Origin: an uncultured Mitsuokella sp.
GTDB taxonomy: Bacteria > Bacillota > Negativicutes > Selenomonadales > Selenomonadaceae
Direction: 5' to 3'
NCBI GenBank assembly: GCA_945877355.1
Contig: CAMCRT010000001.1
Location: 1 to 64,000, forward strand
DNA length: 64,000 bases
The position numbers and the translations under genes are program-made. Below, one piece after another: positions 45,306-53,825 of the stretch. The notes beneath the pieces are model-generated. The model made no database searches. It saw only the letters and a list, made by a program, of their open reading frames with translations, and was not told the origin of the DNA. The first letter of the stretch is position 1; the number at the start of each line of letters is the position of its first letter.

Positions 45306-45962
45306 TCAAGGAGTATTGGTACGGGGAAGAATTTTTTCGAGGGAATCCGCTATGAGGACGTGGGGGTAGGCGGATAGGGCCTGGGCGCTCGTGGTGCCGG
45401 TGGTGATTCCGGCGAAGTCTAGGCCGGCGTTCTTGGCTGTCTCGGCGTCCGTCTCGCTGTCGCCGGTGTAGAGGGCATCTCTGGGGCGGCCGCCGAGAGC
45501 GGATAGGGCCCGCTCGATGCCCTCCGGGTGGGGCTTTGGGTTCTTCACGTCCTCGCTGCCGATGAAGAGGTCCACGAGATCCACGGCACCGTCCCGGAGG
45601 AAGCGCTCCCGGACCCGGGAGCCTGTCTTATTGGAGACAATGGCGATCTTTGCGCCCTGCTCTTTGAGCGTGCGCAGGGTGGGGAGGGCCTGGGGGAAGA
45701 AGCAGGTGCCGTCGGTCATGTAGCGGTCCGCCTCCACCCGGTAGGCGTCGATGAAGGCCTCGATGTCCTCAGGGGTGGCAAGCCCCGTGATCTTCGCCAC
45801 GGCCCTATCCATGGGGAGGCCGATGGTGTGGCGGATGGTGTCGTCCTCTGCGTCCGGCATTCCGAGCTTCTGGAAGGTGATATGGAAGCACTTCAGGATG
45901 CCCTCCTCGGAGTTTGCCAGGGTGTAGTCGAAGTCAAAGAGGTAGATGGGATATTTTTTCAC
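45306..45962 (-). CDS. HAD-superfamily hydrolase, phosphoglycolate phosphatase-like
   Basis: 218 residues, - strand, GTG start after AGAAAGGAT. HAD motifs: YLFDFDYTLANS (nucleophile and acid Asp), IVSNKTGSRV (motif II Ser), and KPHPEGIERAL plus YTGDSETDAETAKNAGLDF (motifs III and IV). The cap between residues about 16 and 80 is helical as in phosphoglycolate phosphatases and pyrophosphatases. Substrate cannot be assigned. It is the first gene of the dapL-sdaAB-sdaAA row, 65 bp upstream of dapL. Confidence 0.82.
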   Translation of the reverse strand: MKKYPIYLFDFDYTLANSEEGILKCFHITFQKLGMPDAEDDTIRHTIGLPMDRAVAKITGLATPEDIEAFIDAYRVEADRYMTDGTCFFPQALPTLRTLKEQGAKIAIVSNKTGSRVRERFLRDGAVDLVDLFIGSEDVKNPKPHPEGIERALSALGGRPRDALYTGDSETDAETAKNAGLDFAGITTGTTSAQALSAYPHVLIADSLEKILPRTNTP

Positions 45963-46120
45963 GATCTCGATCCTTTCTGTTCACGTTCCCTCAAGCATAT
46001 CATAAAATCTCCTGGCTGTCATAGGAGGGGCGTATTTTGCCTGTAAATAGGGCGGGAGTCTTATTTTGTCGGAAAGTTTCGTGATAAGAGCAAAATGTCT
46101 GCTTTTCTCAGGGGAAATGC

Positions 46121-46149
46121 TTGCATTTTTCGACGAAAGACGCTATACT
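46121..46149 (+). promoter_or_regulatory. Promoter of the zinc-ribbon gene
   Basis: TTGCAT (46121-46126) and TATACT (46144-46149) are 17 bp apart, about 105 bp before the gene. Confidence 0.6.
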
Positions 46150-46254
46150 ATTGGGCATAGTCGTTCTTTTTCTGCATCATGGCTCGATGACGGCCTTGTC
46201 CTGGAGAGATTGGGCTTCTATCCAAGTTTTATTTCATTTTAAGGAGTTTTACGT

Positions 46255-46542
46255 ATGGCTTTCGAGGACAAGACTCTCACATGCAAGGACTGCGGCAAGG
46301 AATTTATCTTCACCGCAGGCGAGCAGGAATTTTTCGCAGAAAAGGGCTTTGAGCACGAGCCGCAGCGCTGCCGTGACTGCCGCGACAAGCGTCGCCGCAG
46401 CCGGGATGGTGGCGAGCGTCAGATGTACCAGGTGGTCTGCGCTGCCTGCGGCAAGGAGACGGAGGTTCCCTTCCAGCCGAAGGACGACCGCCCGGTCTAC
46501 TGCCGCGACTGCTTCAACAAGAAGCGCGCTGCCGCCTACTAA
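46255..46542 (+). CDS. Zinc-ribbon protein
   Basis: 95 residues with two four-cysteine knuckle pairs: CKDCGKEF...CRDC (about 10-42) and CAACGKE...CRDC (about 62-85), each able to bind one zinc. A basic Arg/Lys stretch (DKRRRSRDGG) joins them, suggesting nucleic-acid or protein contacts. It resembles the small zinc-ribbon 'zf-trcl'/CxxC proteins of anaerobes, whose function is unknown. AAGGAG precedes the ATG. Confidence 0.82.
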   Translation: MAFEDKTLTCKDCGKEFIFTAGEQEFFAEKGFEHEPQRCRDCRDKRRRSRDGGERQMYQVVCAACGKETEVPFQPKDDRPVYCRDCFNKKRAAAY

Positions 46543-46564
46543 TCGGCAACACATCAAAAGCAAT

Positions 46565-46592
46565 GGGGCTTGGATTTTCCAGGCCCCTTTAC
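46565..46592 (+). terminator. Hairpin after the zinc-ribbon gene
   Basis: GGGGCTTGGA and TCCAGGCCCC pair over 10 bp, then TTTACTTT, a weak T-run. It may be only a partial terminator; a structured leader begins directly after it. Confidence 0.6.
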
Positions 46593-46738
46593 TTTGAAAC
46601 CCCAAGAGGTCTAGCCAAAGGTTGCAGACGGATTGGCTGGTTTCGTGCAAGGGCAGCGCGCAAGACCTATCGTGGCGTCTCTGTGTGCAGCCCGCTATGA
46701 AATCGCAGATTCCTGTGGATAGGCTCTGCGGCTTCAAA
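46593..46738 (+). ncRNA. Candidate structured leader RNA of the amino-acid ABC importer
   Basis: TTTGAA (46593-46598) pairs with TTCAAA (46733-46738) as a closing helix. Inside, AGGTCT (46607-46612) pairs with AGACCT (46663-46668), enclosing AGCCAA (46613-46618) with TTGGCT (46633-46638); a second arm is GCAGA (46705-46709) with TCTGC (46725-46729) plus CCT/AGG within. The order fits a multi-branched RNA of about 146 nt, ending 29 bases before the substrate-binding protein start. I do not match it to a known riboswitch class. Confidence 0.4.
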
Positions 46739-46767
46739 AGGATAACTCTTCTGGGAGGTATGTAAAC

Positions 46768-47541
46768 ATGAAATGGATGAAAGCACTCGCACTCGCTGCG
46801 ATCTGTGCCCTTTCCGTCGTCACGCTGGCTGGCTGTGGCGGACAGAGTGCCGACAATGGCGGCAAGAAGGTTCTAAAGGTGGGCTCTTCCATCGACTTCG
46901 CGCCCTTCGAGTTCCAAGACGAGGGGCAGAAGGACTACCAGGGCTTTGATATGGACCTCATCCGCGCCATCGGCAAGGAGCTGGGCTACGAGGTGGAGGT
47001 CAGCAATATCCCCTTCGACGGCCTCATCCCGGCTATGCAGAACAAGACGATGGACGTGGCCATCTCCGGCATGACCATCAATGACGAGCGCAAGCAGAAC
47101 GTGCTCTTCTCCGACCCCTACTACCAGGCAGGCCTCACCATGGTGGTCCGCGATGACGAGCAGGCCATCCAGAAGTTCACGGATCTCAAGGGCCACAAGG
47201 TCGCCGTCCAGATCGGCACCACCAGCGCCGAGGAGGTCAAGAAGCTTGAGGGCGTCGAGGTCCACGAGTTCAACACGCCGGCCGACTGCTTCACGGAGCT
47301 CAAGGCTCGTGGCGTGGACGCCGTCGTCAATGACCGCCCGGTCAATGACTACTACATCCAGAAGAGCGGCGCCACGGGCGTCAAGGCACTCCCCGAGCGT
47401 CTGACGGCTGAGGACTATGGCATCGCCATGGCAAAGGACAACACAGAGCTCCAGCAGAAGATCAACGAGGCTCTGAAGAAGCTGAAGGACAACGGCGAGT
47501 ACGACAAGATCTTCGCCAAGTGGTTCGGCGAGAGCAAATAA
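46768..47541 (+). CDS. Polar amino-acid ABC transporter substrate-binding lipoprotein
   Basis: 257 residues. A lipoprotein signal ends at the lipobox LAGC, with Cys23 as the modified residue. The mature protein is an SBP_bac_3 fold: LKVGSSIDFAPFEF, DYQGFDMDLIRAIGKELGYEVE, DVAISGMTINDERKQNVLFSDPYY and KDLKGHKVAVQIG-like segments, which bind Gln, Arg, Glu, His or cystine-type substrates. GGGAGG precedes the ATG. It works with the permease and ATPase downstream, which lie behind their own terminator-promoter unit. Ligand identity cannot be read from sequence by eye. Confidence 0.92.
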   Translation: MKWMKALALAAICALSVVTLAGCGGQSADNGGKKVLKVGSSIDFAPFEFQDEGQKDYQGFDMDLIRAIGKELGYEVEVSNIPFDGLIPAMQNKTMDVAISGMTINDERKQNVLFSDPYYQAGLTMVVRDDEQAIQKFTDLKGHKVAVQIGTTSAEEVKKLEGVEVHEFNTPADCFTELKARGVDAVVNDRPVNDYYIQKSGATGVKALPERLTAEDYGIAMAKDNTELQQKINEALKKLKDNGEYDKIFAKWFGESK

Positions 47542-47573
47542 GCGCCCAGATAACAAGACGCGTAAAGAAGCGG

Positions 47574-47610
47574 GCTGCGACGGGATTCTACCTGTCGCAG
47601 CTCATTTTTT
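47574..47610 (+). terminator. Terminator between binding-protein and permease genes
   Basis: GCTGCGAC (47574-47581) and GTCGCAGC (47594-47601) pair over 8 bp, followed by TCATTTTTT. It allows more binding protein than permease to be made. Confidence 0.8.
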
Positions 47611-47641
47611 GTGGGGGCGCAGAAGCCTGTCAAAACATATA

Positions 47642-47670
47642 TGGACAAAAGGCGTGGGATTCGCTATAAT
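47642..47670 (+). promoter_or_regulatory. Internal promoter of the permease-ATPase pair
   Basis: TGGACA (47642-47647) and TATAAT (47665-47670) are 17 bp apart, 45 bp before the permease start. Confidence 0.68.
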
Positions 47671-47715
47671 GAAGCATAAGTTTTCATTTTTCGTGCATAA
47701 ATATAAGGTGAGCCT

Positions 47716-48381
47716 ATGAATTTCAATCTTGACCTTGCGATAAACTCCTTTCCGCTGCTCCTCCTCGGGGCGGGGGTGACGATAAAGATCACAGCCCTCT
47801 CTGTGGCCCTCGGCATCGTCATCGGCCTCTTTGTGGGTATCGCCCGCATCTCCCAGGTGAGAGTGCTCCGGGGGCTGGCGGCGGTCTATGTGGACTTCTT
47901 CCGGGGGACGCCGCTCCTCGTGCAGCTCTTCCTCTTCTACTTTGCCCTGCCGGCCATCACCGGGCAGCGGGTGGATCCCTTCGTGGCGGCCATCGGCGCC
48001 TGCGGCATCAATTCCGGCGCCTACGTGGCGGAGATCTTCCGGGCGGGCATCCAGTCCATCGACGCGGGCCAGATGGAGGCGGGCCGGTCTCTCGGCATGA
48101 CCTGGGGCCAGACCATGCGCTACATCATCGTTCCCCAGGCCACGAGCCGGGTCATCCCGCCTCTCGGCAATGAGTTCATCGCCCTCCTGAAGGACTCCTC
48201 CCTCGTCTCCGTCATCGGCTTCGAGGAGCTGACGCGAAGGGGCCAGCTCATCATCGCCAAGACGTACGGGTCTCTCGAGATCTGGATCTCCGTCGCCATC
48301 ATCTATCTCGTCATGACGCTGACGATCTCGCGCTTCGTGGCATATCTGGAAAAGAGGTACAAGACGAATGATAAGCATTGA
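47716..48381 (+). CDS. Polar amino-acid ABC transporter permease
   Basis: 221 residues with five to six hydrophobic segments. HisM/GlnP family: [41 protein letters not shown] near 58 and the EAA-type loop [22 protein letters not shown] near 118. Forms the membrane pore (homo-dimer) for amino-acid import. Start follows AAGGTG. Its end overlaps the ATPase gene by 14 bp. Confidence 0.93.
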   Translation: MNFNLDLAINSFPLLLLGAGVTIKITALSVALGIVIGLFVGIARISQVRVLRGLAAVYVDFFRGTPLLVQLFLFYFALPAITGQRVDPFVAAIGACGINSGAYVAEIFRAGIQSIDAGQMEAGRSLGMTWGQTMRYIIVPQATSRVIPPLGNEFIALLKDSSLVSVIGFEELTRRGQLIIAKTYGSLEIWISVAIIYLVMTLTISRFVAYLEKRYKTNDKH

Positions 48382-49090
48382 AGGACTGAAAAAGAAATTC
48401 GGCGACAACGAGGTCCTTCGCGGCATCGACCTCGAGATAAAGGAGCGGGAGGTGGTCGTCATCATCGGCCCTTCGGGCTCTGGGAAAAGCACGCTTCTTC
48501 GCTGCATGAACTACCTGGAGGTGCCCACGGCCGGCGCCGTCTCCGTGGACGGCATCCTCTTAGGCGGGGGCGAAGCGAATATCAACAAGGTCCGGGAGGA
48601 AGTGGGCATGGTCTTCCAGCGGTTCAACCTCTTCCCCCATATGACCGTGCTGAAAAATATCATGCTGGCCCCCATGAAGGTGAAGGGCGTGAAGAAGGAA
48701 GAGGCGGAAAAGACAGCCAAGGAGCTCCTGGCCCGGGTGGGCCTCGCCGACAAGGCGGACAGCTACCCCGGCAGCCTCTCCGGCGGCCAGCAGCAGCGCG
48801 TCGCCATCGCCAGGGCCCTTGCCATGCGCCCAAAGGTCATGCTTTTCGACGAGCCCACGTCGGCCCTCGATCCCGAGATGGTGGGCGAGGTCCTCGACGT
48901 CATGCGCAAGCTCGCCAAGGAAGGCATGACTATGGTCATAGTTACCCATGAAATGGGCTTTGCCCGGGAGGTGGGCGACCGTCTCCTCTTCGTGGACGAG
49001 GGCCGTATCATCGAGCAGGGAGAGCCCCGGGAAGTATTTGAACATCCGAAGGAGGAGAGGACAAAGAGCTTCCTCTCGAAGGTTCTTTGA
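48368..49090 (+). CDS. Polar amino-acid ABC transporter ATP-binding protein
   Basis: 240 residues, GlnQ family. Walker [10 protein letters not shown] near 36-44, Q-loop [16 protein letters not shown] near 82, signature [15 protein letters not shown] near 136, Walker [13 protein letters not shown] near 158 and the switch His in VTHEMGF near 193. It powers the preceding permease. The overlap with the permease end indicates coupled translation. Confidence 0.95.
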   Translation: MISIEGLKKKFGDNEVLRGIDLEIKEREVVVIIGPSGSGKSTLLRCMNYLEVPTAGAVSVDGILLGGGEANINKVREEVGMVFQRFNLFPHMTVLKNIMLAPMKVKGVKKEEAEKTAKELLARVGLADKADSYPGSLSGGQQQRVAIARALAMRPKVMLFDEPTSALDPEMVGEVLDVMRKLAKEGMTMVIVTHEMGFAREVGDRLLFVDEGRIIEQGEPREVFEHPKEERTKSFLSKVL

Positions 49091-49171
49091 GATATAGTTA
49101 CACGAGAAAAGTATCGATTCTTTCCAAAGGACGATTCTCTTATTTCGCAAGGGGTTAGGCGGTTTTCTCTA

Positions 49172-49200
49172 TTGACATTCCCTTTGTATGTCGCTACAAT
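49172..49200 (+). promoter_or_regulatory. Promoter of the cold-shock gene
   Basis: TTGACA (49172-49177) and TACAAT (49195-49200), 17 bp apart. The implied leader of about 130 nt before the gene, with a GC hairpin (GGCGGGCAGAGCCCGCCC, 49291-49308), is like the long temperature-responsive leaders of cspA genes. Confidence 0.72.
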
Positions 49201-49334
49201 AGGAATTGTAAGAAAGTTAAATAAGAAAGAAAATCCATTATTCTTTTCCAAAGTGGGATTAGGTAGGGTTTTTCTGATAGTTGTTTCAAGGCGGGCAGAG
49301 CCCGCCCGCACACCCTTTTGGGAGGAGAATCATT

Positions 49335-49535
49335 ATGGTTGGCAAAGTGAAATGGTTCAGTGCGGAAAAAGGCTACGGCTTTATCGCACGGGAGGATGGA
49401 GACGATGTATTCGTGCATTTCTCCGCAATCCAGGACGACGGCTTCAAGACGCTCAATGAGGGACAGGATGTCACCTTTGAGATCGTGGAAGGCGCACGCG
49501 GACCACAGGCTGCAAATGTCGTGAAGACGGCATAA
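49335..49535 (+). CDS. Cold-shock protein (CspA family)
   Basis: 66 residues, normal CSP size. RNP1 KGYGFIA and RNP2 VFVHFSAIQ are intact, so it should bind single-stranded RNA and DNA as a chaperone. GGGAGGAG precedes the ATG; the upstream in-frame extension belongs to the leader. A strong terminator follows. Long structured leader suggests temperature control. Confidence 0.96.
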   Translation: MVGKVKWFSAEKGYGFIAREDGDDVFVHFSAIQDDGFKTLNEGQDVTFEIVEGARGPQAANVVKTA

Positions 49536-49559
49536 GGAAGGTTTGTTATCTGCATTCGA

Positions 49560-49586
49560 GGCTCCGAGCAATCGGAGCCTTTTTTC
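49560..49586 (+). terminator. Terminator after the cold-shock gene
   Basis: GGCTCCGA and TCGGAGCC pair around a GCAA tetraloop and are followed by TTTTTT. Confidence 0.93.
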
Positions 49587-49732
49587 GTATTCTGTCCGAA
49601 AACCTTTGAAATCACTTATAAATAGTATATTTTCCGCATTGATTTTTTGATGGCCAGCCGCTAAAATAGTAGTAGGGGGAGGGCGCGTCTCAGGCGGAGT
49701 CCTCCAATCGGATCGTTTGCGTGGGGGCGGAA

Positions 49733-51511
49733 ATGATGAAGCAGTTTGTAGCATTTGTAAAGAGCCGCGAGGAATTGCTCGCCGCCTATGAAAAGGCAAA
49801 GGCGGAGCAAGAAGCAAGAAAGCCCCGCACGACCCTCGTCATCGCCTATGTGGGGGCAGCGGAGGAGCGGGCCATCGGAGAGGTCCGGCAGGTTCACCGG
49901 GAGCTTCTCCCCACGGCAGAGCTCCTCGGCATCCGGGTGGATGCGGCCATCGCCAACGGAAAGATCGTCATTCAGAAAAACGAGCGGGAAATCGAGCCCG
50001 GCATGGGCGTGGTGCTTTCCTTCCTGTTCCTCCAGACCAGCAAGGCCCGGGTGCAGATCTACGACCAGGCGACGAATAGCGGCAGCACCGTCGGGGATGC
50101 CATCGTGAAGCGCATGAAGGAGACGCAGAAATTCCGCGCCATGATGATCTGCTCCACGCGCCCCTGGCCCGGCTTTGATGCCCTCATGGCGCGGATCGGC
50201 GCCGGGGCGAAGCGCCATGCCCTGATCTTTGGCGGGCTGGTCGGCGATGGGATACACACCCATGAGGACGAGGCCTTTACGGCAGAGGCCGTATATCAGG
50301 ATGCGCTGGTCACCATCTGCTTTTCTGGCGAGGATCTTTCCGTCGCCATGAAGTCGAGCTTTGGCTGGCATCCGCTGGGGCATCCGGTCACCGTGACGAA
50401 GACCTCCGGGACACGCCGGGTCATCGAGGTGGAGGGAAAGCCCGCCCTCGATGCCATCACCCACTACCTGGGCGGCGACAAGTCCTGGGGCGATGCGGAG
50501 AACCGCCTGCGCTTCCTGCCCTGCCTCGTGCGCAACGGCATCCTCCTGGGCAGGTATATCTATGAAATCGACGGGGACGACCTCATCCTCAGCGGCGACA
50601 TCTATACGGGGGAGGAGATCCGCCTCACCTGCGGCGACCCCAGCAGCATCATCGAGCAGGCCAATGACATGTGGGAGGATATGTACACCTTTGCGCCGGA
50701 GGCCACATTCGTGACGAGCTGCCTGGGCCGGCAGTTCATGATGAAGAACGAGACGGAAAAGGAGCTGGTGCAGCTCGCCCATTTCCCCGCCTCTGCCGGC
50801 TTCTACTCCTATATCGAGTACATCGGCACAAGGGGGACCCTGTCCGAGGCAAATATGACCATCGTGGGCGTCGGCATGCGGGAAGGTGCACCGAAGACAG
50901 GCGAGGCGCACCCGCCACTCCCGAAGTTTTCCTATGGAAAGAAGCTCACGACGACGGCCCTGCTCCTGCGCTTCGTCAATGTGCTGACGGAGGAGTGGGA
51001 GGAGGCCCAGAAGCGTCTGTCGGAGCTGGCGGAGCGGGACGATCTGACGGGGCTCACGAACCGGCGCACCATGGAGACAATCCTGCGCCATTCCCTGGAC
51101 ATCACCCGCGTCACAGGCCAGGCCATCTCCGTCCTCATGCTGGATCTCGACGACTTCAAATCCATCAATGACACCTACGGCCACGAGATGGGGGACAAGG
51201 CCCTGAAGGCGGTGGCGGAGGTGCTTCGCTCCTGCACCCGGGCCGGTGTGGATACCGTGAGCCGCTGGGGTGGGGACGAGTTCTTCGTCATCCTTATGGC
51301 AGGGCGCGAGCAGGCAGAGGAGATCGCCACCCGGATTCGGGAGGCGGTGGCAAGGCTTCACGTGCTGCCGAAGGGGCGGTCCTTCACCGTGAGCTGCGGT
51401 ATCCATGTGGTGCAGCCGGGCCTCGACCATGCCCAGGTTTTCCGGAATGTGGACCGGACCCTCTACAGCGCAAAATCCCTGCTGGGAAAGAACAGCATTG
51501 TAATCGAGTGA
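49733..51511 (+). CDS. FIST-domain diguanylate cyclase (GGDEF)
   Basis: 592 residues, ATG after GGGGGCGG. The N-terminal FIST_N/FIST_C sensory region spans about 30-390 (RTTLVIAYVGAAEERA, ALIFGGLVGDGIHTHEDEAF, FVTSCLGRQFMMKNETEKEL) and is followed by a linker and a GGDEF domain from about 430. The active motif is GGDEF at 513-517, with LTGLTNRRTMETIL as N-terminal start. FIST is thought to bind small ligands such as amino acids. The inhibitory RxxD is missing: the five-residue spaced position reads AGVD. No EAL domain and no membrane segment. It should make c-di-GMP in response to a ligand. Confidence 0.9.
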   Translation: MMKQFVAFVKSREELLAAYEKAKAEQEARKPRTTLVIAYVGAAEERAIGEVRQVHRELLPTAELLGIRVDAAIANGKIVIQKNEREIEPGMGVVLSFLFLQTSKARVQIYDQATNSGSTVGDAIVKRMKETQKFRAMMICSTRPWPGFDALMARIGAGAKRHALIFGGLVGDGIHTHEDEAFTAEAVYQDALVTICFSGEDLSVAMKSSFGWHPLGHPVTVTKTSGTRRVIEVEGKPALDAITHYLGGDKSWGDAENRLRFLPCLVRNGILLGRYIYEIDGDDLILSGDIYTGEEIRLTCGDPSSIIEQANDMWEDMYTFAPEATFVTSCLGRQFMMKNETEKELVQLAHFPASAGFYSYIEYIGTRGTLSEANMTIVGVGMREGAPKTGEAHPPLPKFSYGKKLTTTALLLRFVNVLTEEWEEAQKRLSELAERDDLTGLTNRRTMETILRHSLDITRVTGQAISVLMLDLDDFKSINDTYGHEMGDKALKAVAEVLRSCTRAGVDTVSRWGGDEFFVILMAGREQAEEIATRIREAVARLHVLPKGRSFTVSCGIHVVQPGLDHAQVFRNVDRTLYSAKSLLGKNSIVIE

Positions 51512-51512
51512 C

Positions 51513-52277
51513 ATGATAGAAGTAAGGAATCTGATAAAGCGTTTTCCCCATCGGGGGAAGGACGGGAAGCAGACGGAAAAGACGGCGGTGGACGGCATAT
51601 CCTTCTCCGTGAAGAAGGGGGAGATATTCGGCCTCCTGGGGCCAAACGGCGCCGGCAAAACCACCACCATTCGCATGATGACCATGCAGACCCGGCCGAC
51701 GGCAGGGGAGATCCTCTACGAGGGCCTCTCCACCCGGGAAGAGCCCCAGCGGGTCAAAGAGCTCCTCGGCATCGTGCCCCAGCATATCAATTTCGACCAG
51801 GACCTCACGGTGGGGGAGAATATGGAGCTCCACGCCCGCCTCTATCACATGGGGGCTTTGGAGCGGAAAAAGCGGATAGCGGAGCTCCTCGACTATGTGG
51901 AACTCTCTGACGTGGTAAATGACGGAGTGCGCCGCCTCTCCGGCGGCATGAAGCGCCGTCTCCTTATCATGCGGGCGCTCATCCATCATCCCCGCATCCT
52001 CTTCCTCGACGAGCCCACGGTGGCCCTCGACCCCCAGGTGCGGCGGCGTATCTGGGACATGGTGCAGAGCCTCGCGAAGGGCGGGGTGACGGTCTTTTTG
52101 ACAACCCACTACATCGAGGAGGCGGAGGCCCTCTGCGACCGGGTGGCCATCCTCGCGAAGGGGCGGCTCCTCGATCTCGACACGCCGGCGAACCTCCGGG
52201 AAAAGACGAACCTGCCGAGCCTCGAGGAGGTATTTCTGCAGATGACGGAGAAACAAAGTGCAGCAAAAGCTATTTGA
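51513..52277 (+). CDS. ABC-2 type transporter ATP-binding protein
   Basis: 254 residues, single base after the preceding stop. Walker A GPNGAGKTT near 46-54, signature LSGGMKRRLLIMRAL near 142-156, Walker B ILFLDEPTVALD near 164-175, switch His in TTHYIEEAE near 198. DrrA/CcmA-like exporter ATPase that pairs with the permease gene directly following (overlap 20 bp). Substrate could be a drug, polysaccharide or lipid; not decidable here. Confidence 0.9.
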   Translation: MIEVRNLIKRFPHRGKDGKQTEKTAVDGISFSVKKGEIFGLLGPNGAGKTTTIRMMTMQTRPTAGEILYEGLSTREEPQRVKELLGIVPQHINFDQDLTVGENMELHARLYHMGALERKKRIAELLDYVELSDVVNDGVRRLSGGMKRRLLIMRALIHHPRILFLDEPTVALDPQVRRRIWDMVQSLAKGGVTVFLTTHYIEEAEALCDRVAILAKGRLLDLDTPANLREKTNLPSLEEVFLQMTEKQSAAKAI

Positions 52278-53004
52278 TATCGGGACGGTCTTTTGGCGGG
52301 ACTGGGTGGTGCTGAAGCGGCGCCTGGCGAAATTCCTCGTCTCCCGCATGGTGGCGCCGCTCCTCTACCTGGTGGCCTTCGGCTGGGGGCTAGGGCGCAG
52401 CATCTCTGTGGACGGCGGCTCGTACCTGGACTTCATCGTGCCGGGCATCCTCGCGCTGAACTCCATGAATATCAGCTTCAACAGCATCACCCCCGTCCAC
52501 GCGGAGCGGGTCTACCACAAGAGCCTGGAGGAATACGTCAGCGCCCCCATCTGGCCCGATGCCTTCGTCATCGGCAAGCTCCTGGCGGCACTCCTGCGGG
52601 CGCTCCTATCCTCCGCCATCATCTGCGCCCTGGCCTTTGCCTTCGGCGCAAGGCTCACCCTTTCGCCCCTCTTTCTCCTGGTGCTGGCCCTGAACTGCAT
52701 CATCTTCGCCGAGATCGGCTTCGTCGCCGCCATGAAGATAAACACCTTCGAGGAAATGGGTCAGGTCAATACCTACATCCTCCTCCCCATGTCCTTCCTC
52801 TGCGGCACCTTCTTCCACACCGCCGCCCTGCCGTCCCTCGTCCGGCTTATCATCGACGCCCTGCCGCTGACCCATACAAGCTATCTCCTGAGGGCTCTGG
52901 GGAGCGGCCAGGAGGCCTCCGCGCTCTCCCTTTTTGTGCTGTTTTTTTACTGCCTCGTGCTTTATGCGTTCTGCGTGCGTTTTTTCCGTAGATTATCGGA
53001 TTGA
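52258..53004 (+). CDS. ABC-2 type transporter permease
   Basis: 248 residues from a GTG preceded by GGAG, overlapping the ATPase gene by 20 bp. Six hydrophobic segments; ABC-2 family marks are YLDFIVPGILALNSMNISFN near 60 and PMSFLCGTFFHTAALP near 178. It forms the membrane half of the exporter. NodJ/DrrB-like proteins of this size export antibiotics, lipo-oligosaccharides or similar compounds. Confidence 0.9.
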   Translation: MQQKLFDIGTVFWRDWVVLKRRLAKFLVSRMVAPLLYLVAFGWGLGRSISVDGGSYLDFIVPGILALNSMNISFNSITPVHAERVYHKSLEEYVSAPIWPDAFVIGKLLAALLRALLSSAIICALAFAFGARLTLSPLFLLVLALNCIIFAEIGFVAAMKINTFEEMGQVNTYILLPMSFLCGTFFHTAALPSLVRLIIDALPLTHTSYLLRALGSGQEASALSLFVLFFYCLVLYAFCVRFFRRLSD

Positions 53005-53030
53005 TCTTTTTACTTCAGAAAGGATAGAAT

Positions 53031-53825
53031 GTGTTCAAAAACATTCTTCATCATAAAGCCTCCTCCTCTGGCGACTGTGCACGCCTTTGCTGCACGAAGC
53101 TGGAGGATTTTTCTGTCCATGTGGGCAGCCTCCACATCTTCGACCATGTGAACCTCCACGTTCACTGCGGCCAGCTCACCGCCCTCATCGGGCCCAATGG
53201 CGCCGGCAAGAGCACCCTCCTGAAGGCCATACTGGGGGAGGTGCCCCACACGGGCTCCCTCCACTACGTGGATGCCAAGGGCGCCCACACCGGCCACCCC
53301 GTCATCGGCTACGTGCCCCAATACCTGCGGTTCGACGTGAGTGCCCCTTTGAGCGTCATGGATATCTTCCTGGCCTGCCTCACGAAAAAGCCCGTGTGGC
53401 TCACCTCCGGGCGCAAATACCGCCCCCGCATCGAGAGGAATCTAGCTAGGGTCCACGCCGAGCACCTCATCGACCGGCGCCTCGGGGCCCTCTCCGGCGG
53501 TGAGCTCCAGCGGGTGCTCCTGGCCCTCGCCCTCGACCCCATGCCCGACCTGCTGCTTCTCGACGAGCCCGTCTCCGGCGTGGATCGGGCCGGCCTCGAG
53601 CTCTTCTATGAGATCTGCGCCGAGCTCCGGGAAAAGGAGGACATGGCCATCATCCTCATTTCCCACGACCTCGCCATGGTGGCAAGGCACGCGGACCAGG
53701 TGGCCCTCATGAACAAGGGCATCATCATGACCGGTACGCCGGAGGAGGTCTTTGCCGACCCTCGTACGAAGGAGCTCTTCGGCATGCTGGCCGGCGGCGA
53801 TATCAAGAAGGGAGGGGAGACCTGA
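53031..53825 (+). CDS. Zn/Mn-type metal ABC transporter ATP-binding protein
   Basis: 264 residues from GTG after AAAGGAT. The N-terminal extension (about 30 residues) contains His-His and CARLCC, unusual for the family. Walker A GPNGAGKST near 54-62, signature LSGGELQRVLLALAL near 155, Walker B LLLLDEPVSGVD near 177, switch His in ISHDLAMV near 210. With the permease next door it resembles ZnuBC/MntBC metal importers. No solute-binding protein is found in the window. Confidence 0.88.
   Translation: MFKNILHHKASSSGDCARLCCTKLEDFSVHVGSLHIFDHVNLHVHCGQLTALIGPNGAGKSTLLKAILGEVPHTGSLHYVDAKGAHTGHPVIGYVPQYLRFDVSAPLSVMDIFLACLTKKPVWLTSGRKYRPRIERNLARVHAEHLIDRRLGALSGGELQRVLLALALDPMPDLLLLDEPVSGVDRAGLELFYEICAELREKEDMAIILISHDLAMVARHADQVALMNKGIIMTGTPEEVFADPRTKELFGMLAGGDIKKGGET

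Noticed and set aside
49661-51685. 674-codon - frame opposite the FIST-GGDEF gene
   Set aside because: No domain sense; the + frame has FIST and GGDEF motifs.
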